The position numbers were made by a program, and so were the translations under genes. A stretch of 42,870 bases of DNA from Lachnospiraceae bacterium. GTDB taxonomy: Bacteria; Bacillota; Clostridia; Lachnospirales; Lachnospiraceae. The notes under the pieces were generated by a model. It saw only the letters and a list, made by a program, of their open reading frames with translations. It was not told the origin of the DNA and did no database searches. The stretch lies in contig JAUNPZ010000014.1 of NCBI GenBank assembly GCA_030536455.1, forward strand, positions 1 to 42,870. The letters are read 5' to 3'. Of this stretch, positions 7,592 to 15,795 are shown one piece after another (the first letter of the stretch is position 1; each line of letters begins with the position of its first letter).

Positions 7592-7626
7592 GGCTCCTGC
7601 GTTTTTGCAGGAGCCGAAATTTTTTT
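7592..7626 (+). terminator. Terminator of cyuA
   Basis: GGCTCCTGC (7592-7600) pairs perfectly with GCAGGAGCC (7607-7615). GAAA and seven T follow. Confidence 0.9.
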
Positions 7627-7698
7627 GTCAGCCAGCAGTTCTTTGTCAGGCGGCAGTTTTCCGTCAGCCAGCAGTTTTCCGGCAGGCCGCCTGTTTCA
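7627..7698. repeat. 18-bp tandem repeat, about 3.5 copies
   Basis: The units start at 7627, 7645, 7663 and 7681. The first three share GTCAG-C-GCAGTT and the third differs from the first by two bases. The fourth, beginning GGCAGGCCGCC, is degenerate. The array fills the space between the cyuA terminator and the stop codon of the convergent GntR gene, so it lies in the 3' end of both transcripts. No protein use is apparent. Confidence 0.75.
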
Positions 7699-8325
7699 TT
7701 ACATACAGCCGAAGTCCTTTAAATCCAATTCCAGATAATGGAGCGCCTCGTCAATCTTCTTTTCCCGGATGCAGGAGAGGATCTGCTTGTGATAGCGCAT
7801 ATCGATGGGGTTGTAGATGCTGTTCCAGCGGTTCCAGTAAATCTGGGCGTAGGCCCGCTTTAAGATATCCATGGAGCGCTGCAGCTCTTTGCAGGCGTAT
7901 TCATTCCCTGAGCAGGAGAGAAGCTTCAGATGAAAATGGGTGTTATGCTCCCAGTGGAGCCACAGGTCGTTGCAGGTCTGGTTGCACTGCTCATCCAGCT
8001 CCGCCAGCTCCTGAAGCTCCTCCTCGGTAATCCGGTCATAGCAGTCCCGCAGCAGTCCGCCCTCTAAGTGGAAGCGGTAGCGGAGAATCTGGGCCGCATC
8101 CTCGCTGGTAAGGCGGACCACCTCATAGCCGTAGCGGGGGATGTTGTGGAGCACGCCTTCGTTGCAGAGAGAAAGCAGGGCTTCCCGAATCGGAGCCTTG
8201 CTGAAGCCGAATTTATCCACCAGCTCCTGCTCGTTGATAATCTGATTTGCCTTATATTCTCCCCGGATGATTCCATCCAGAGTTTCCTGATAAACGATTG
8301 TTTTTAAACTGTTTTTCTGTTTCAT
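7699..8325 (-). CDS. GntR-family (FadR/FCD) transcriptional regulator
   Basis: 208-residue repressor or activator. Residues about 5-70 form the winged-helix GntR domain, with the recognition region FGFSKAPIREALLSL and the wing RYGYEVVRL. The rest is an all-helical FCD ligand domain with histidines in NTHFHLKLLS and RYHKQIL, the kind that hold a metal and an organic-acid effector. It is convergent with cyuA and divergent from the acyl-ACP thioesterase. A palindrome at its own start site suggests autoregulation. The effector is unknown. Confidence 0.88.
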   Translation of the reverse strand: MKQKNSLKTIVYQETLDGIIRGEYKANQIINEQELVDKFGFSKAPIREALLSLCNEGVLHNIPRYGYEVVRLTSEDAAQILRYRFHLEGGLLRDCYDRITEEELQELAELDEQCNQTCNDLWLHWEHNTHFHLKLLSCSGNEYACKELQRSMDILKRAYAQIYWNRWNSIYNPIDMRYHKQILSCIREKKIDEALHYLELDLKDFGCM

Positions 8326-8340
8326 AGCATTTCTCCATCC

Positions 8341-8382
8341 TTAGTCTGGACTAATCATAACAAAAAAAAGTTGGAAAGTAAA
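8341..8382 (-). promoter_or_regulatory. Promoter and likely operator of the GntR gene
   Basis: On the minus strand TTTACT (8377-8382) and TATGAT (8354-8359) have 17-base spacing. Directly downstream is the palindrome TTAGTC-TG-GACTAA (8341-8354), which touches the -10 box and lies over the expected start site. It has the form of a FadR-type GntR site, so autorepression is inferred. Confidence 0.72.
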
Positions 8383-8403
8383 GGTTTCCGGGCATATCTT
8401 AAC

Positions 8404-8432
8404 TGGACATTCTGGCCGGAATCATATATAAT
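8404..8432 (+). promoter_or_regulatory. Promoter of the thioesterase-cvfB-methyltransferase run
   Basis: TGGACA (8404-8409) and TATAAT (8427-8432) have exactly 17-base spacing. Confidence 0.85.
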
Positions 8433-8498
8433 GATACTGATTTTCAATATAATTGGTAAAAAGCGGTGGAGACACTGCGGGAAAGGTTCGGTTTTCAC

Positions 8499-9242
8499 AT
8501 GTATCATTTTCACAGCCGGGTCCGCTACAGCGAGATAGGAGAGGACGGGTGCCTGACGCTGACCGGCATGATTAATTATCTCCAGGACTGCAGCACCTTT
8601 CAGTCGGAGGACAGCGGAGTAGGTGTAAAATATATGGAGGGCCGGGGAAAGGCCTGGATGCTTTCCTCCTGGCGGATTCAGATTGCGCGGTATCCGGAGC
8701 TGGGGGAGCCTGTCACCATCGGCACCTGGCACTGCGGAAATAAAGGAATTTACGGCTACCGGAATTTCATCATGGAGGATGCGGCCGGAAAGCGGCTTCT
8801 GGAAGCAGAGTCTTCCTGGTTTCTGCTGGATTTAAAGACCGGGCTTCCCTGCCGGGTGACGGAGGAGGATGTGAAGGCCTACGGAATGCCGGAGGCGGCC
8901 CTGGATTTGGGGACAGCGCCGAGAAAGGTGCTTCTGCCGGAGGCGTATGAGGATGGCCGGGCCATAGCCGTCAGCCATCACCATATTGATACCAATCATC
9001 ATGTCAATAATGCACAGTATGTGGAGATTGCCAGGGAGGCGGCTGCCATCAGCCGGCCAATCCGCGAGCTCCGCGTGGATTATAGAAAAGCAGCCGTGCT
9101 GGGGGACAGGATTTATCCCAGAATCAGCCGGGGGCAGGAGGAAGTGACGGTCGCGCTGTTAAGCGACCGGGAGGAGATTTTTGCGGCAGTCTGGATGCGG
9201 CTGGCGGAAAATCATGCACAAGATGGAGGAAAGAATGATTGA
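8499..9242 (+). CDS. Acyl-ACP thioesterase
   Basis: 247-residue double-hotdog thioesterase of the FatA/FatB-like bacterial family, which releases fatty acids from acyl carrier protein. The first hotdog begins with RVRYSEIG and contains QDCSTFQSEDSG; the second contains HHIDTNHHVNNAQYV, with the Asn and His expected in the active site. ATG 8499 is preferred because homologues usually begin just before this strand; an in-frame GTG at 8466 would add 11 residues, and neither start has a strong ribosome binding site. The stop overlaps the cvfB start by eight bases. Confidence 0.85.
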   Translation: MYHFHSRVRYSEIGEDGCLTLTGMINYLQDCSTFQSEDSGVGVKYMEGRGKAWMLSSWRIQIARYPELGEPVTIGTWHCGNKGIYGYRNFIMEDAAGKRLLEAESSWFLLDLKTGLPCRVTEEDVKAYGMPEAALDLGTAPRKVLLPEAYEDGRAIAVSHHHIDTNHHVNNAQYVEIAREAAAISRPIRELRVDYRKAAVLGDRIYPRISRGQEEVTVALLSDREEIFAAVWMRLAENHAQDGGKND

Positions 9243-10068
9243 ATTAGGAAAAGTGCAGGAACTTGAGGTGGTTCGGGCAAAGGAGTTTGGCGTGTATCTG
9301 AGTGAGGATGCCAAAAGCGAGGCCAGTGTGCTGCTTCCAAAGAAGCAGGTTCCCCAGGGAACGAAGATTGGCGACCGCCTGAACGTGTTTATTTATAAGG
9401 ATTCGGAAGACCGTCTGATTGCCACGACCGGAACGCCGAAGCTTCAGGTGGGCGAGTGTGCGGTTCTGGAGGTAAAGGATATCTCGAAAATCGGCGCATT
9501 CTTAGATATGGGACTGGAGAAGGACCTTCTGCTTCCATTTAAGGAGCAGAGTCATCCGGTACGGAAGGGTGAAAAATGCCTGGCTGCCCTTTACATCGAC
9601 AAGAGCAGGCGGCTTGCGGCGACGATGAAGGTATATTCCCACATGAGCGGGCAGTCCCCGTATCACCAGGATGACGAGGTGAAGGGCCGGATTTATGAGA
9701 TTAATGAGAATCTGGGCGCGTTTGTGGCAGTCGATTACAAATACTACGGATTGATTCCGAAGAAGGAGCTGTTCGATGACTTCCGGGAGGGCGACGAGGT
9801 GATCTGCCGTGTGACCAAGGTGCGGGAGGACGGCAAGCTGGATTTAAGCCCCAGGAAAAAGGCCTATCTCCAGATGGACACGGATGTGGAGCTGGTGATG
9901 AAGGTGATCGATGAGTTTGACGGCGTGCTGCCATTTACCGATAAGGCAAGTCCGGAGACCATCAAGAGAGAGTTCCATATGAGCAAGAATGCCTTTAAGC
10001 GGGCTGTGGGAAGGCTGCTAAAAGAAGGCAGAGTACGAATCACAGACAAAAACATTGAGAGGATATAG
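9235..10068 (+). CDS. cvfB: CvfB-type S1 RNA-binding protein
   Basis: 277-residue protein of the CvfB/YitL family. It contains three S1-like OB-fold segments (roughly residues 1-60, 65-130 and 145-205; the third holds GRIYEINENLGAFVAV) and a C-terminal winged-helix region ending in GRVRITDKN. Family members bind RNA and affect virulence gene expression in staphylococci. The start follows GGAGGAAAG and overlaps the thioesterase stop. It is the second gene of a three-gene run. Confidence 0.85.
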   Translation: MIELGKVQELEVVRAKEFGVYLSEDAKSEASVLLPKKQVPQGTKIGDRLNVFIYKDSEDRLIATTGTPKLQVGECAVLEVKDISKIGAFLDMGLEKDLLLPFKEQSHPVRKGEKCLAALYIDKSRRLAATMKVYSHMSGQSPYHQDDEVKGRIYEINENLGAFVAVDYKYYGLIPKKELFDDFREGDEVICRVTKVREDGKLDLSPRKKAYLQMDTDVELVMKVIDEFDGVLPFTDKASPETIKREFHMSKNAFKRAVGRLLKEGRVRITDKNIERI

Positions 10069-10077
10069 GAGGAAGAA

Positions 10078-10662
10078 GTGGACCCGATAGATTATTATAA
10101 TAAGTACGCAGCGAAGGTTTTTGAAGATACGGCAGACCAGAACATGGAACATATTACCAGTGAGTTCTTAGGGCTTTTGGAGGAGGGAGACACCATCCTG
10201 GACATGGGATGCGGCTCCGGCCGGGACAGCCTTACCTTTTACGAGCTGGGGTATGATGTGACTCCGCTGGACGCTTCGGAGGAGATGTGCCGGCTGGCTG
10301 AGGTGCATACCGGTTTAGAGGTGCTGCAGATGACATACGAGGAGATGGAGTTTGACGGCGTATTTGACGGTGTGTGGGCATGCGGCGCATTGATTCATAT
10401 TCCGAAGGCCGAGCTTCCGGATATTTTAAGACGGGTGGCGAGAGCACTGGAGGAGGATGGCATATTCTACCTTTCCATGCGGCTGGGGGATTTTGAAGGC
10501 TTTAAGGGAGAGCGGTACTTCAGCTATTATTCCGAGAAGGAGCTGCGTTCTATATTAGAAAGAAGCGGTCTGTTCCGGGTTGAGAAGGAATGGGTCACGA
10601 ATGATGTACGGTCCAGCCATCCGGATACTCGATGGATCAATCTGCTGGCCAGAAAGCGGTAG
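10078..10662 (+). CDS. Class I SAM-dependent methyltransferase
   Basis: 194-residue Rossmann-fold methyltransferase. Motif I is ILDMGCGSGRDS (residues 40-51), the acidic residue of motif II lies in VTPLDAS, and a WACGALIHI segment forms the motif IV region. The start is GTG at 10078, placed after AGGAGGAAGAA; no ATG is near. It follows cvfB by nine bases and is probably cotranscribed. The substrate cannot be told; TehB-like small-molecule methyltransferases are the closest pattern. Confidence 0.82.
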   Translation: MDPIDYYNKYAAKVFEDTADQNMEHITSEFLGLLEEGDTILDMGCGSGRDSLTFYELGYDVTPLDASEEMCRLAEVHTGLEVLQMTYEEMEFDGVFDGVWACGALIHIPKAELPDILRRVARALEEDGIFYLSMRLGDFEGFKGERYFSYYSEKELRSILERSGLFRVEKEWVTNDVRSSHPDTRWINLLARKR

Positions 10663-10687
10663 GCAGCGCGCTGGCTGACAGAACGGT

Positions 10688-10759
10688 TATAATAAAACAT
10701 ATAGAAGCGGAAGCAATTCCAATTATAAAGGCAGCGCGGAGCATCGGGCTGTCTTTTTT
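10688..10759 (+). promoter_or_regulatory. Possible promoter and attenuator-like leader of the first yitT
   Basis: TATAAT at 10688-10693 has no convincing -35. Downstream GGCAGC (10730-10735) can pair with GCTGTC (10748-10753, one G-U), followed by six T (10754-10759). The stem is short with a 12-base loop. This may be the terminator of the preceding run or a leader terminator before yitT. Confidence 0.4.
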
Positions 10760-10810
10760 GACGGCACGGAGACGAAGGACCCGGCCGCAGAAGAAGGAGG
10801 CAGATTGCAT

Positions 10811-11653
10811 ATGAAAAGAAGAACACCGGCAGTGGAATATTTCTATCTGATATTAGGGTCATTCCTTATCGGTTTTGCGATTAAAAACATTTACGACCCG
10901 GTAAATCTGGTGACGGGAGGGCTGTCCGGCCTGGCGATCATCTTTAAGGACCAGTTTCATGTCCCGCTGTGGGTGACGAATACCGCGCTGAATATCCCGC
11001 TGTTCCTGGCATCCTACTGGATGAAGGGCTGGCGGTTTATCAAGCGGACGCTGGTTTCGACCGTGGCCTTATCCGTGTCCTTGTATATCATACCGGAGAT
11101 GACGTTATTTCCGGCGGAGGATCTGTTTTTGGTGTCCCTGTTCGGCGGCATCCTGGTGGGAGTCGGAACAGGACTGGTGCTGCTGCCACAGGCCACCACA
11201 GGCGGCACCGATATGCTGGCGGTGCTGATTCAGAAGAAGATTCCGCAGTATACCGTGCCGCAGGTCCTTCAGGTCCTGGATGCGGCCATCGTGATCGCCG
11301 GCGCGGCGGTGTTCGGCGTGCGTCCGGCTCTGTATGCGCTGATTGCCATTTACGCCTGCGCTCAGGTCTCTGACGGCATTCTGGAGGGTCTTAAGTTCTC
11401 CAAGATGGTTTATATCATTTCCGGGAAGAACCGTGAGATAGCCGATACGATCATCACGGAGATGAACCGGAGCGCTACGGAGCTTTCCGGAAGGGGCATG
11501 TACACCGGAGAGGATAAAAATATGCTGTGCTGCGTGGTTTCCAAGAAAGAAATCAGCCAGTTAAAAGAGATTGTGCGGAAATTCGACAAAAGGGCATTCG
11601 TGATAGTGAGTGACGTGCGGGAAGTGCTGGGAGAGGGCTTTATCGAATATTGA
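10811..11653 (+). CDS. YitT-family membrane protein with DUF2179 domain
   Basis: 280-residue protein. About five or six membrane helices span residues 10-200 (DUF161/YitT part, including GGLSGLAIIFKD and ATTGGTDMLAV). A cytoplasmic C-terminal DUF2179 domain (about 205-280) contains GRGMYTGEDKNMLCCVVSKKE. ATG 10811 is chosen because AGGAGG ends ten bases upstream; TTG 10805 is too close. Function in the cell is not established for the family. A second member lies at 29147-30016. Confidence 0.87.
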   Translation: MKRRTPAVEYFYLILGSFLIGFAIKNIYDPVNLVTGGLSGLAIIFKDQFHVPLWVTNTALNIPLFLASYWMKGWRFIKRTLVSTVALSVSLYIIPEMTLFPAEDLFLVSLFGGILVGVGTGLVLLPQATTGGTDMLAVLIQKKIPQYTVPQVLQVLDAAIVIAGAAVFGVRPALYALIAIYACAQVSDGILEGLKFSKMVYIISGKNREIADTIITEMNRSATELSGRGMYTGEDKNMLCCVVSKKEISQLKEIVRKFDKRAFVIVSDVREVLGEGFIEY

Positions 11654-11721
11654 CAAGCGCTGGGGAGCATTACCAGCATAAATTTGACATTTCGGATACT
11701 TTTTCTTTTTTGTATACAGAT

Positions 11722-11751
11722 TAGCCAAAAACAAAAATTCCTTTTTGGCTA
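11722..11751. repeat. 10-bp perfect inverted repeat upstream of msmX
   Basis: TAGCCAAAAA (11722-11731) and TTTTTGGCTA (11742-11751) are separated by ten bases. It lies between yitT and the ABC ATPase. As a terminator of yitT it would lack a proper T-tail; as an operator it would sit upstream of a possible -10 TATGAT at 11784-11789. Confidence 0.6.
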
Positions 11752-11888
11752 TTTCAAGGGTAGTAAAAAAAAGAAATATCCTGTATGATAGCAACAGATA
11801 GAAAAAGCGGAACGGTGGGGGCCGGAAAGCTTAGAAATCAAATTACGAATAAAAAAATATTTTTTCAGAAAAAGCAGGAGGATTTGTA

Positions 11889-13001
11889 ATGGCAAGTTTA
11901 TCTTTAAGACACATCGAAAAGAAATACCCGAACGGATTTGTAGCTGTAAAAGACTTTAATCTGGAAATCGCAGATAAGGAATTCATCATCTTCGTAGGAC
12001 CATCCGGCTGTGGTAAGTCCACCACCCTTCGTATGATCGCTGGTCTGGAAGATATCTCTTCCGGTGAATTATACATCGATGATAAGTTAGTAAACGACGT
12101 AGAGCCGAAGGACCGTGATATCGCAATGGTATTCCAGAACTACGCTCTGTATCCTCATATGTCCGTATATGACAACATGGCATTCGGTCTGAAGTTAAGA
12201 AAGACTCCAAAGGATGAGATTGACAAGCTGGTTCAGGAAGCTGCAAGAATCCTTGACCTGTCCCACTTATTAGACAGAAAGCCAAAGGCATTATCCGGTG
12301 GTCAGAGACAGCGTGTTGCTATGGGTCGTGCCATCGTTCGTAGCCCTAAGGTATTCTTAATGGACGAGCCGCTGTCCAACCTGGATGCTAAGCTGAGAGG
12401 CCAGATGAGAATCGAGATCTCCAAGCTGCATCAGAGACTGCAGGCAACCATCATCTACGTAACTCATGACCAGACCGAGGCTATGACCTTAGGTACCAGA
12501 ATTGTAGTTATGAAGGACGGCGTTGTTCAGCAGGTAGATTCTCCTCAGAACTTATACGACAAGCCAATCAACAAGTTCGTTGCAGGCTTCATCGGCGCTC
12601 CTCAGATGAACTTAGTAGACGCAACCGTAGCAAAGAGCGGCGCAGACGTAACCTTAACCTTCGGCGGCAACACCATCGCATTACCAGCAGAGAAGGCTAA
12701 GAAGCTGGAGTCCGCAGGCTATGTAGGCAAGACCGTTACCATGGGTATCCGTCCAGAGGATTTACATGATGATGATGCTTGGGTAGAAGCAAATCCAAAG
12801 GCTGTTCTGAGCGCAACCATCCGTGTATACGAGATGTTAGGTGCTGAAGTATTCTTATACTTCGATATCGACGAGACCAACTGCACCGCACGTGTAAACC
12901 CACGTACCACTGCAAGACCTGGCGATACCGTTAAGTTAGCTATGGACTTAACCAAGATTCACGTATTCGACAAAGAGACCGAGAAAGTGGTTCTGAACTA
13001 A
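11889..13001 (+). CDS. msmX: Sugar ABC transporter ATP-binding protein (MsmX/UgpC type)
   Basis: 370-residue MalK-like ATPase that powers carbohydrate ABC importers. Walker A is GPSGCGKST (residues 37-45), the signature is LSGGQRQR, Walker B is VFLMDEPLSNLDA, and the H-loop is in YVTHDQ. The C-terminal OB/TOBE regulatory domain follows residue 240 and includes GIRPEDLH. No permease or binding protein is next to it, so it is likely a shared ATPase for several sugar transporters. Codon use is visibly different from neighbours (many TTA, GTA, CGT, AGA), the pattern of a highly expressed gene. It has a long AT-rich leader and its own terminator. Confidence 0.9.
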   Translation: MASLSLRHIEKKYPNGFVAVKDFNLEIADKEFIIFVGPSGCGKSTTLRMIAGLEDISSGELYIDDKLVNDVEPKDRDIAMVFQNYALYPHMSVYDNMAFGLKLRKTPKDEIDKLVQEAARILDLSHLLDRKPKALSGGQRQRVAMGRAIVRSPKVFLMDEPLSNLDAKLRGQMRIEISKLHQRLQATIIYVTHDQTEAMTLGTRIVVMKDGVVQQVDSPQNLYDKPINKFVAGFIGAPQMNLVDATVAKSGADVTLTFGGNTIALPAEKAKKLESAGYVGKTVTMGIRPEDLHDDDAWVEANPKAVLSATIRVYEMLGAEVFLYFDIDETNCTARVNPRTTARPGDTVKLAMDLTKIHVFDKETEKVVLN

Positions 13002-13023
13002 TTTTAAAAAATGACAAAAAATC

Positions 13024-13056
13024 AGCAAGCGAGTATCACTCTCGCTTGCTTTTTTT
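13024..13056 (+). terminator. Terminator of msmX
   Basis: AGCAAGCGAG (13024-13033) pairs perfectly with CTCGCTTGCT (13041-13050), followed by a T-run. Confidence 0.92.
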
Positions 13057-13111
13057 GTATATTTGCATTAATATATAAGAAGGAAAAGACAATAAAAAGG
13101 AGAGAATTGCC

Positions 13112-14200
13112 ATGATTTCAAATCAAATACTTCAGACTACCATCGAGGGGTTAAAAGGAATTACCAGAATCGATTTGTGCATCTGCGATACCGAAGGCAA
13201 AGTGCTGGCTACCACTTTCACCGACGCAGAAGAATATGAAAGCTCCATCTTAGCATTTGTAGACTCTCCTGCAGACAGCCAGGTGATTCAGGGATATCAG
13301 TTTTTTAAGGTATTTGACGAGCATCAGTTAGAGTATATCCTGCTTGCAAAGGGCGGCAGTGATGATGTATACATGGTTGGAAAGCTGGCGGCTTTCCAGG
13401 TACAGAATCTGCTGGTGGCGTATAAGGAGCGTTTCGATAAGGATAACTTTATCAAGAACCTGCTTCTGGATAATCTGCTTCTTGTGGATATCTACAACCG
13501 TGCGAAGAAGCTGCACATCGAGACGAACGTAAAGCGGATCGTATTCCTGATCGAGACGCAGCATGAGAAGGATGCGAATGCGCTGGAGACCGTGAGAAGT
13601 CTGTTTGCAGCCAAGACCAAGGACTTTATCACAGCCGTGGATGAGAAGAACATTATCCTGGTGAAGGAGGTAAAGACCGGGGAATCCTACGAGGATATGG
13701 AGAAGACGGCCAAGACCATCCTGGATATGCTGAATACGGAGGCTATGACCAAGGTCCACGTTGCCTTCGGTACCATTGTGAATGAGATCAAGGAGGTGTC
13801 CCGCTCCTACAAGGAGGCGAAGATGGCTCTGGATGTAGGAAAGATTTTCTACAGCAACAAGAACGTGGTTGCATATTCCCACCTGGGAATCGGACGTCTG
13901 ATCTACCAGCTTCCGCTTCCGCTGTGCCGGATGTTCATTAAGGAAATCTTTGACAATAAGTCCCCGGATGATTTTGACGAGGAGACCTTAACCACCATTA
14001 ACAAATTCTTTGAGAACAGCCTGAATGTCTCCGAGACATCCAGACAGCTTTACATCCACCGGAATACCCTGGTTTACCGTCTGGATAAGCTGCAGAAGAG
14101 CACCGGACTGGACCTGCGTGTATTTGAGGACGCGATTACCTTTAAGATTGCGCTGATGGTTGTGAAGTACATGAAGTATATGGAAAGCCTGGAATACTAA
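13112..14200 (+). CDS. CdaR-like (PucR-type HTH) transcriptional regulator
   Basis: 362-residue regulator. The N-terminal part (about 1-110) resembles a sugar-diacid-recognition type sensor domain. The middle holds a GGDEF-like regulatory fold around VHVAFGTIVNEIKEVSRSYKEAKMAL split over two strands. The C-terminal PucR-type HTH (about 300-355) contains LNVSETSRQLYIHRNTLVYRLDKL. The start follows AAAGGAGAG. Only three bases separate its stop from ftsE, so it shares a transcript with the division genes. The ligand is unknown. Confidence 0.83.
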   Translation: MISNQILQTTIEGLKGITRIDLCICDTEGKVLATTFTDAEEYESSILAFVDSPADSQVIQGYQFFKVFDEHQLEYILLAKGGSDDVYMVGKLAAFQVQNLLVAYKERFDKDNFIKNLLLDNLLLVDIYNRAKKLHIETNVKRIVFLIETQHEKDANALETVRSLFAAKTKDFITAVDEKNIILVKEVKTGESYEDMEKTAKTILDMLNTEAMTKVHVAFGTIVNEIKEVSRSYKEAKMALDVGKIFYSNKNVVAYSHLGIGRLIYQLPLPLCRMFIKEIFDNKSPDDFDEETLTTINKFFENSLNVSETSRQLYIHRNTLVYRLDKLQKSTGLDLRVFEDAITFKIALMVVKYMKYMESLEY

Positions 14201-14203
14201 AAC

Positions 14204-14872
14204 ATGATTGAACTGACGAATGTAAACAAGACCTATGAGACTGGAAATAAGGCGCTTAAGAATGTAACGCTTACCATCGATGACGGAGAATTTGTGTTCA
14301 TCGTCGGAAGGAGCGGTTCCGGCAAGTCTACGCTGATGAAGCTTCTGTTAAAGGAGCTGGAGCCGACTTCCGGGAAAATTGTTGTGAATTTAATGGATTT
14401 GGGGACGATGCCGAAGCGGTTCGTCCCCAAGTACCGCAGAAAATTAGGGGTGGTCTTTCAGGATTTCCGACTTCTGAAGGACCGCACTGTTTTTGAGAAT
14501 GTCGCGTTCGCGCAGCGGGTGATTGGCGAATCCACCAGAACCATAAGAGAGTCGGTGCCGAAGATGCTTCGCATGGTAGGCCTGTCCTCCAAGTATAAGG
14601 CATATCCCCGGCAGCTTTCCGGCGGTGAGCAGCAGCGTGTTGCCATCGCCAGGGCCCTGATCAACCGGCCGGAGGTGCTCCTTGCAGATGAGCCTACCGG
14701 AAATCTGGACAGCTTCAATACCGGTGAGATCATGAAGCTCCTGGAGGAGATCAACCGGCAGGGAACCACCGTGATTGTGGTAACCCACAGCCGGGAGATG
14801 GTGGAAACGATGAAAAAGCGGGTGATTACCCTGGACCGCGGCCAGGTAGTCAGCGACGAGAAGGCGGTATAA
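14204..14872 (+). CDS. ftsE: Cell division ATP-binding protein FtsE
   Basis: 222-residue ABC ATPase that couples ATP hydrolysis to the FtsX membrane partner to activate peptidoglycan hydrolases during growth and division. Walker A is GRSGSGKST (K41), the Q-loop is FQDFRLL, the signature is LSGGEQQRVAIARAL, and Walker B is VLLADEPTGNLD. There is no clear ribosome binding site in front of ATG 14204, suggesting coupling to the upstream regulator. It is followed three bases later by ftsX. Confidence 0.93.
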   Translation: MIELTNVNKTYETGNKALKNVTLTIDDGEFVFIVGRSGSGKSTLMKLLLKELEPTSGKIVVNLMDLGTMPKRFVPKYRRKLGVVFQDFRLLKDRTVFENVAFAQRVIGESTRTIRESVPKMLRMVGLSSKYKAYPRQLSGGEQQRVAIARALINRPEVLLADEPTGNLDSFNTGEIMKLLEEINRQGTTVIVVTHSREMVETMKKRVITLDRGQVVSDEKAV

Positions 14873-14875
14873 AAG

Positions 14876-15784
14876 ATGAGAGTAAGTACATTGGTTTATT
14901 GTCTGAAACAGGGACTCATTAATATACGCAGAAATTTCCTTCATTCGCTGGCTTCTGCAGCTACGATTTCTGCGTGTATTTTTTTGTTCTGTCTGTTTTA
15001 TGCGATTATCGGGAATGTAAGATTTTTTGCAAAGAAAGCGGAAACAACGGTGGGAATCACCGTGTTTTTTGATGAAAGCTTGAATGAAGAGCAGATTAAG
15101 AAACTGGGAGAGCAGATTCAGACCAGGAGCGAGATTAAGGAGATGCGCTACATTTCCGCAGAAGCGGCCTGGGAGAATTTTAAGACGGAATACTTCGGAG
15201 AGATGGAGGAGCTGGCAGAGGGCTTTGCGGAGGACAATCCGCTGGCCGGTTCCGCCTCCTATGAAATCTTTTTAAAGGATATCAGCAGCCAGGGGAAAAT
15301 CGTGCAGTACCTGGAAACCCTGGAGGGCGTCCGGAAGGTGAATTACTCCAATGCGGCGGCCGCCGGATTAAACAGCTTAAACAAGATGATCGGGGCGGTT
15401 TCCGGCGCGATTATCATGGTTCTGCTGGCGGTGGCGGTGTTTCTGATCAGCAACACCATCTCGGTGGCGGCGGCCTTCCGAAAGAGTGAGAATCAGATCA
15501 TGAAGCTGATCGGCGCTACCAACGGCATGATTCGGGCGCCGTTCGTGGTGGAGGGCGTACTGATCGGCCTGTTCGGCGCGGCAGTTCCCATCGTCTTTGT
15601 GTATGTGATTTACAAGAAGGTGGTATCCTATATCGTGGCCAATTATGTGATCATGACCGGGATTTTCACGCCCCTTCCCCTGGAAGAGCTGCTTCCTCCT
15701 ATGGTAGCGGTGGCATTGCTGCTTGGCGGCGGCATCGGATTTCTGGGGAGCTTTTTTACAATTCGGAAGCATTTGAAGATATAG
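14876..15784 (+). CDS. ftsX: Cell division protein FtsX
   Basis: 302-residue membrane partner of FtsE. One N-terminal membrane helix (about 25-48) is followed by an extracellular domain (about 50-165) and three more helices near residues 175-200, 220-245 and 265-295, the standard FtsX layout. The extracellular domain is where hydrolases with coiled coils are contacted; the next gene encodes such a protein. Confidence 0.92.
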   Translation: MRVSTLVYCLKQGLINIRRNFLHSLASAATISACIFLFCLFYAIIGNVRFFAKKAETTVGITVFFDESLNEEQIKKLGEQIQTRSEIKEMRYISAEAAWENFKTEYFGEMEELAEGFAEDNPLAGSASYEIFLKDISSQGKIVQYLETLEGVRKVNYSNAAAAGLNSLNKMIGAVSGAIIMVLLAVAVFLISNTISVAAAFRKSENQIMKLIGATNGMIRAPFVVEGVLIGLFGAAVPIVFVYVIYKKVVSYIVANYVIMTGIFTPLPLEELLPPMVAVALLLGGGIGFLGSFFTIRKHLKI

Positions 15785-15795
15785 AGGTGAATCAG

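Noticed and set aside
7627..7698. CRISPR-like array
   Set aside because: Units are contiguous 18-mers with no spacers and no cas genes in the window.
7590..8030. Plus-strand frame across the 18-bp repeats encoding hexapeptide repeats
   Set aside because: It begins in the cyuA terminator and runs antisense through the GntR gene, so the hexapeptide pattern is only the 18-base repeat read as codons.
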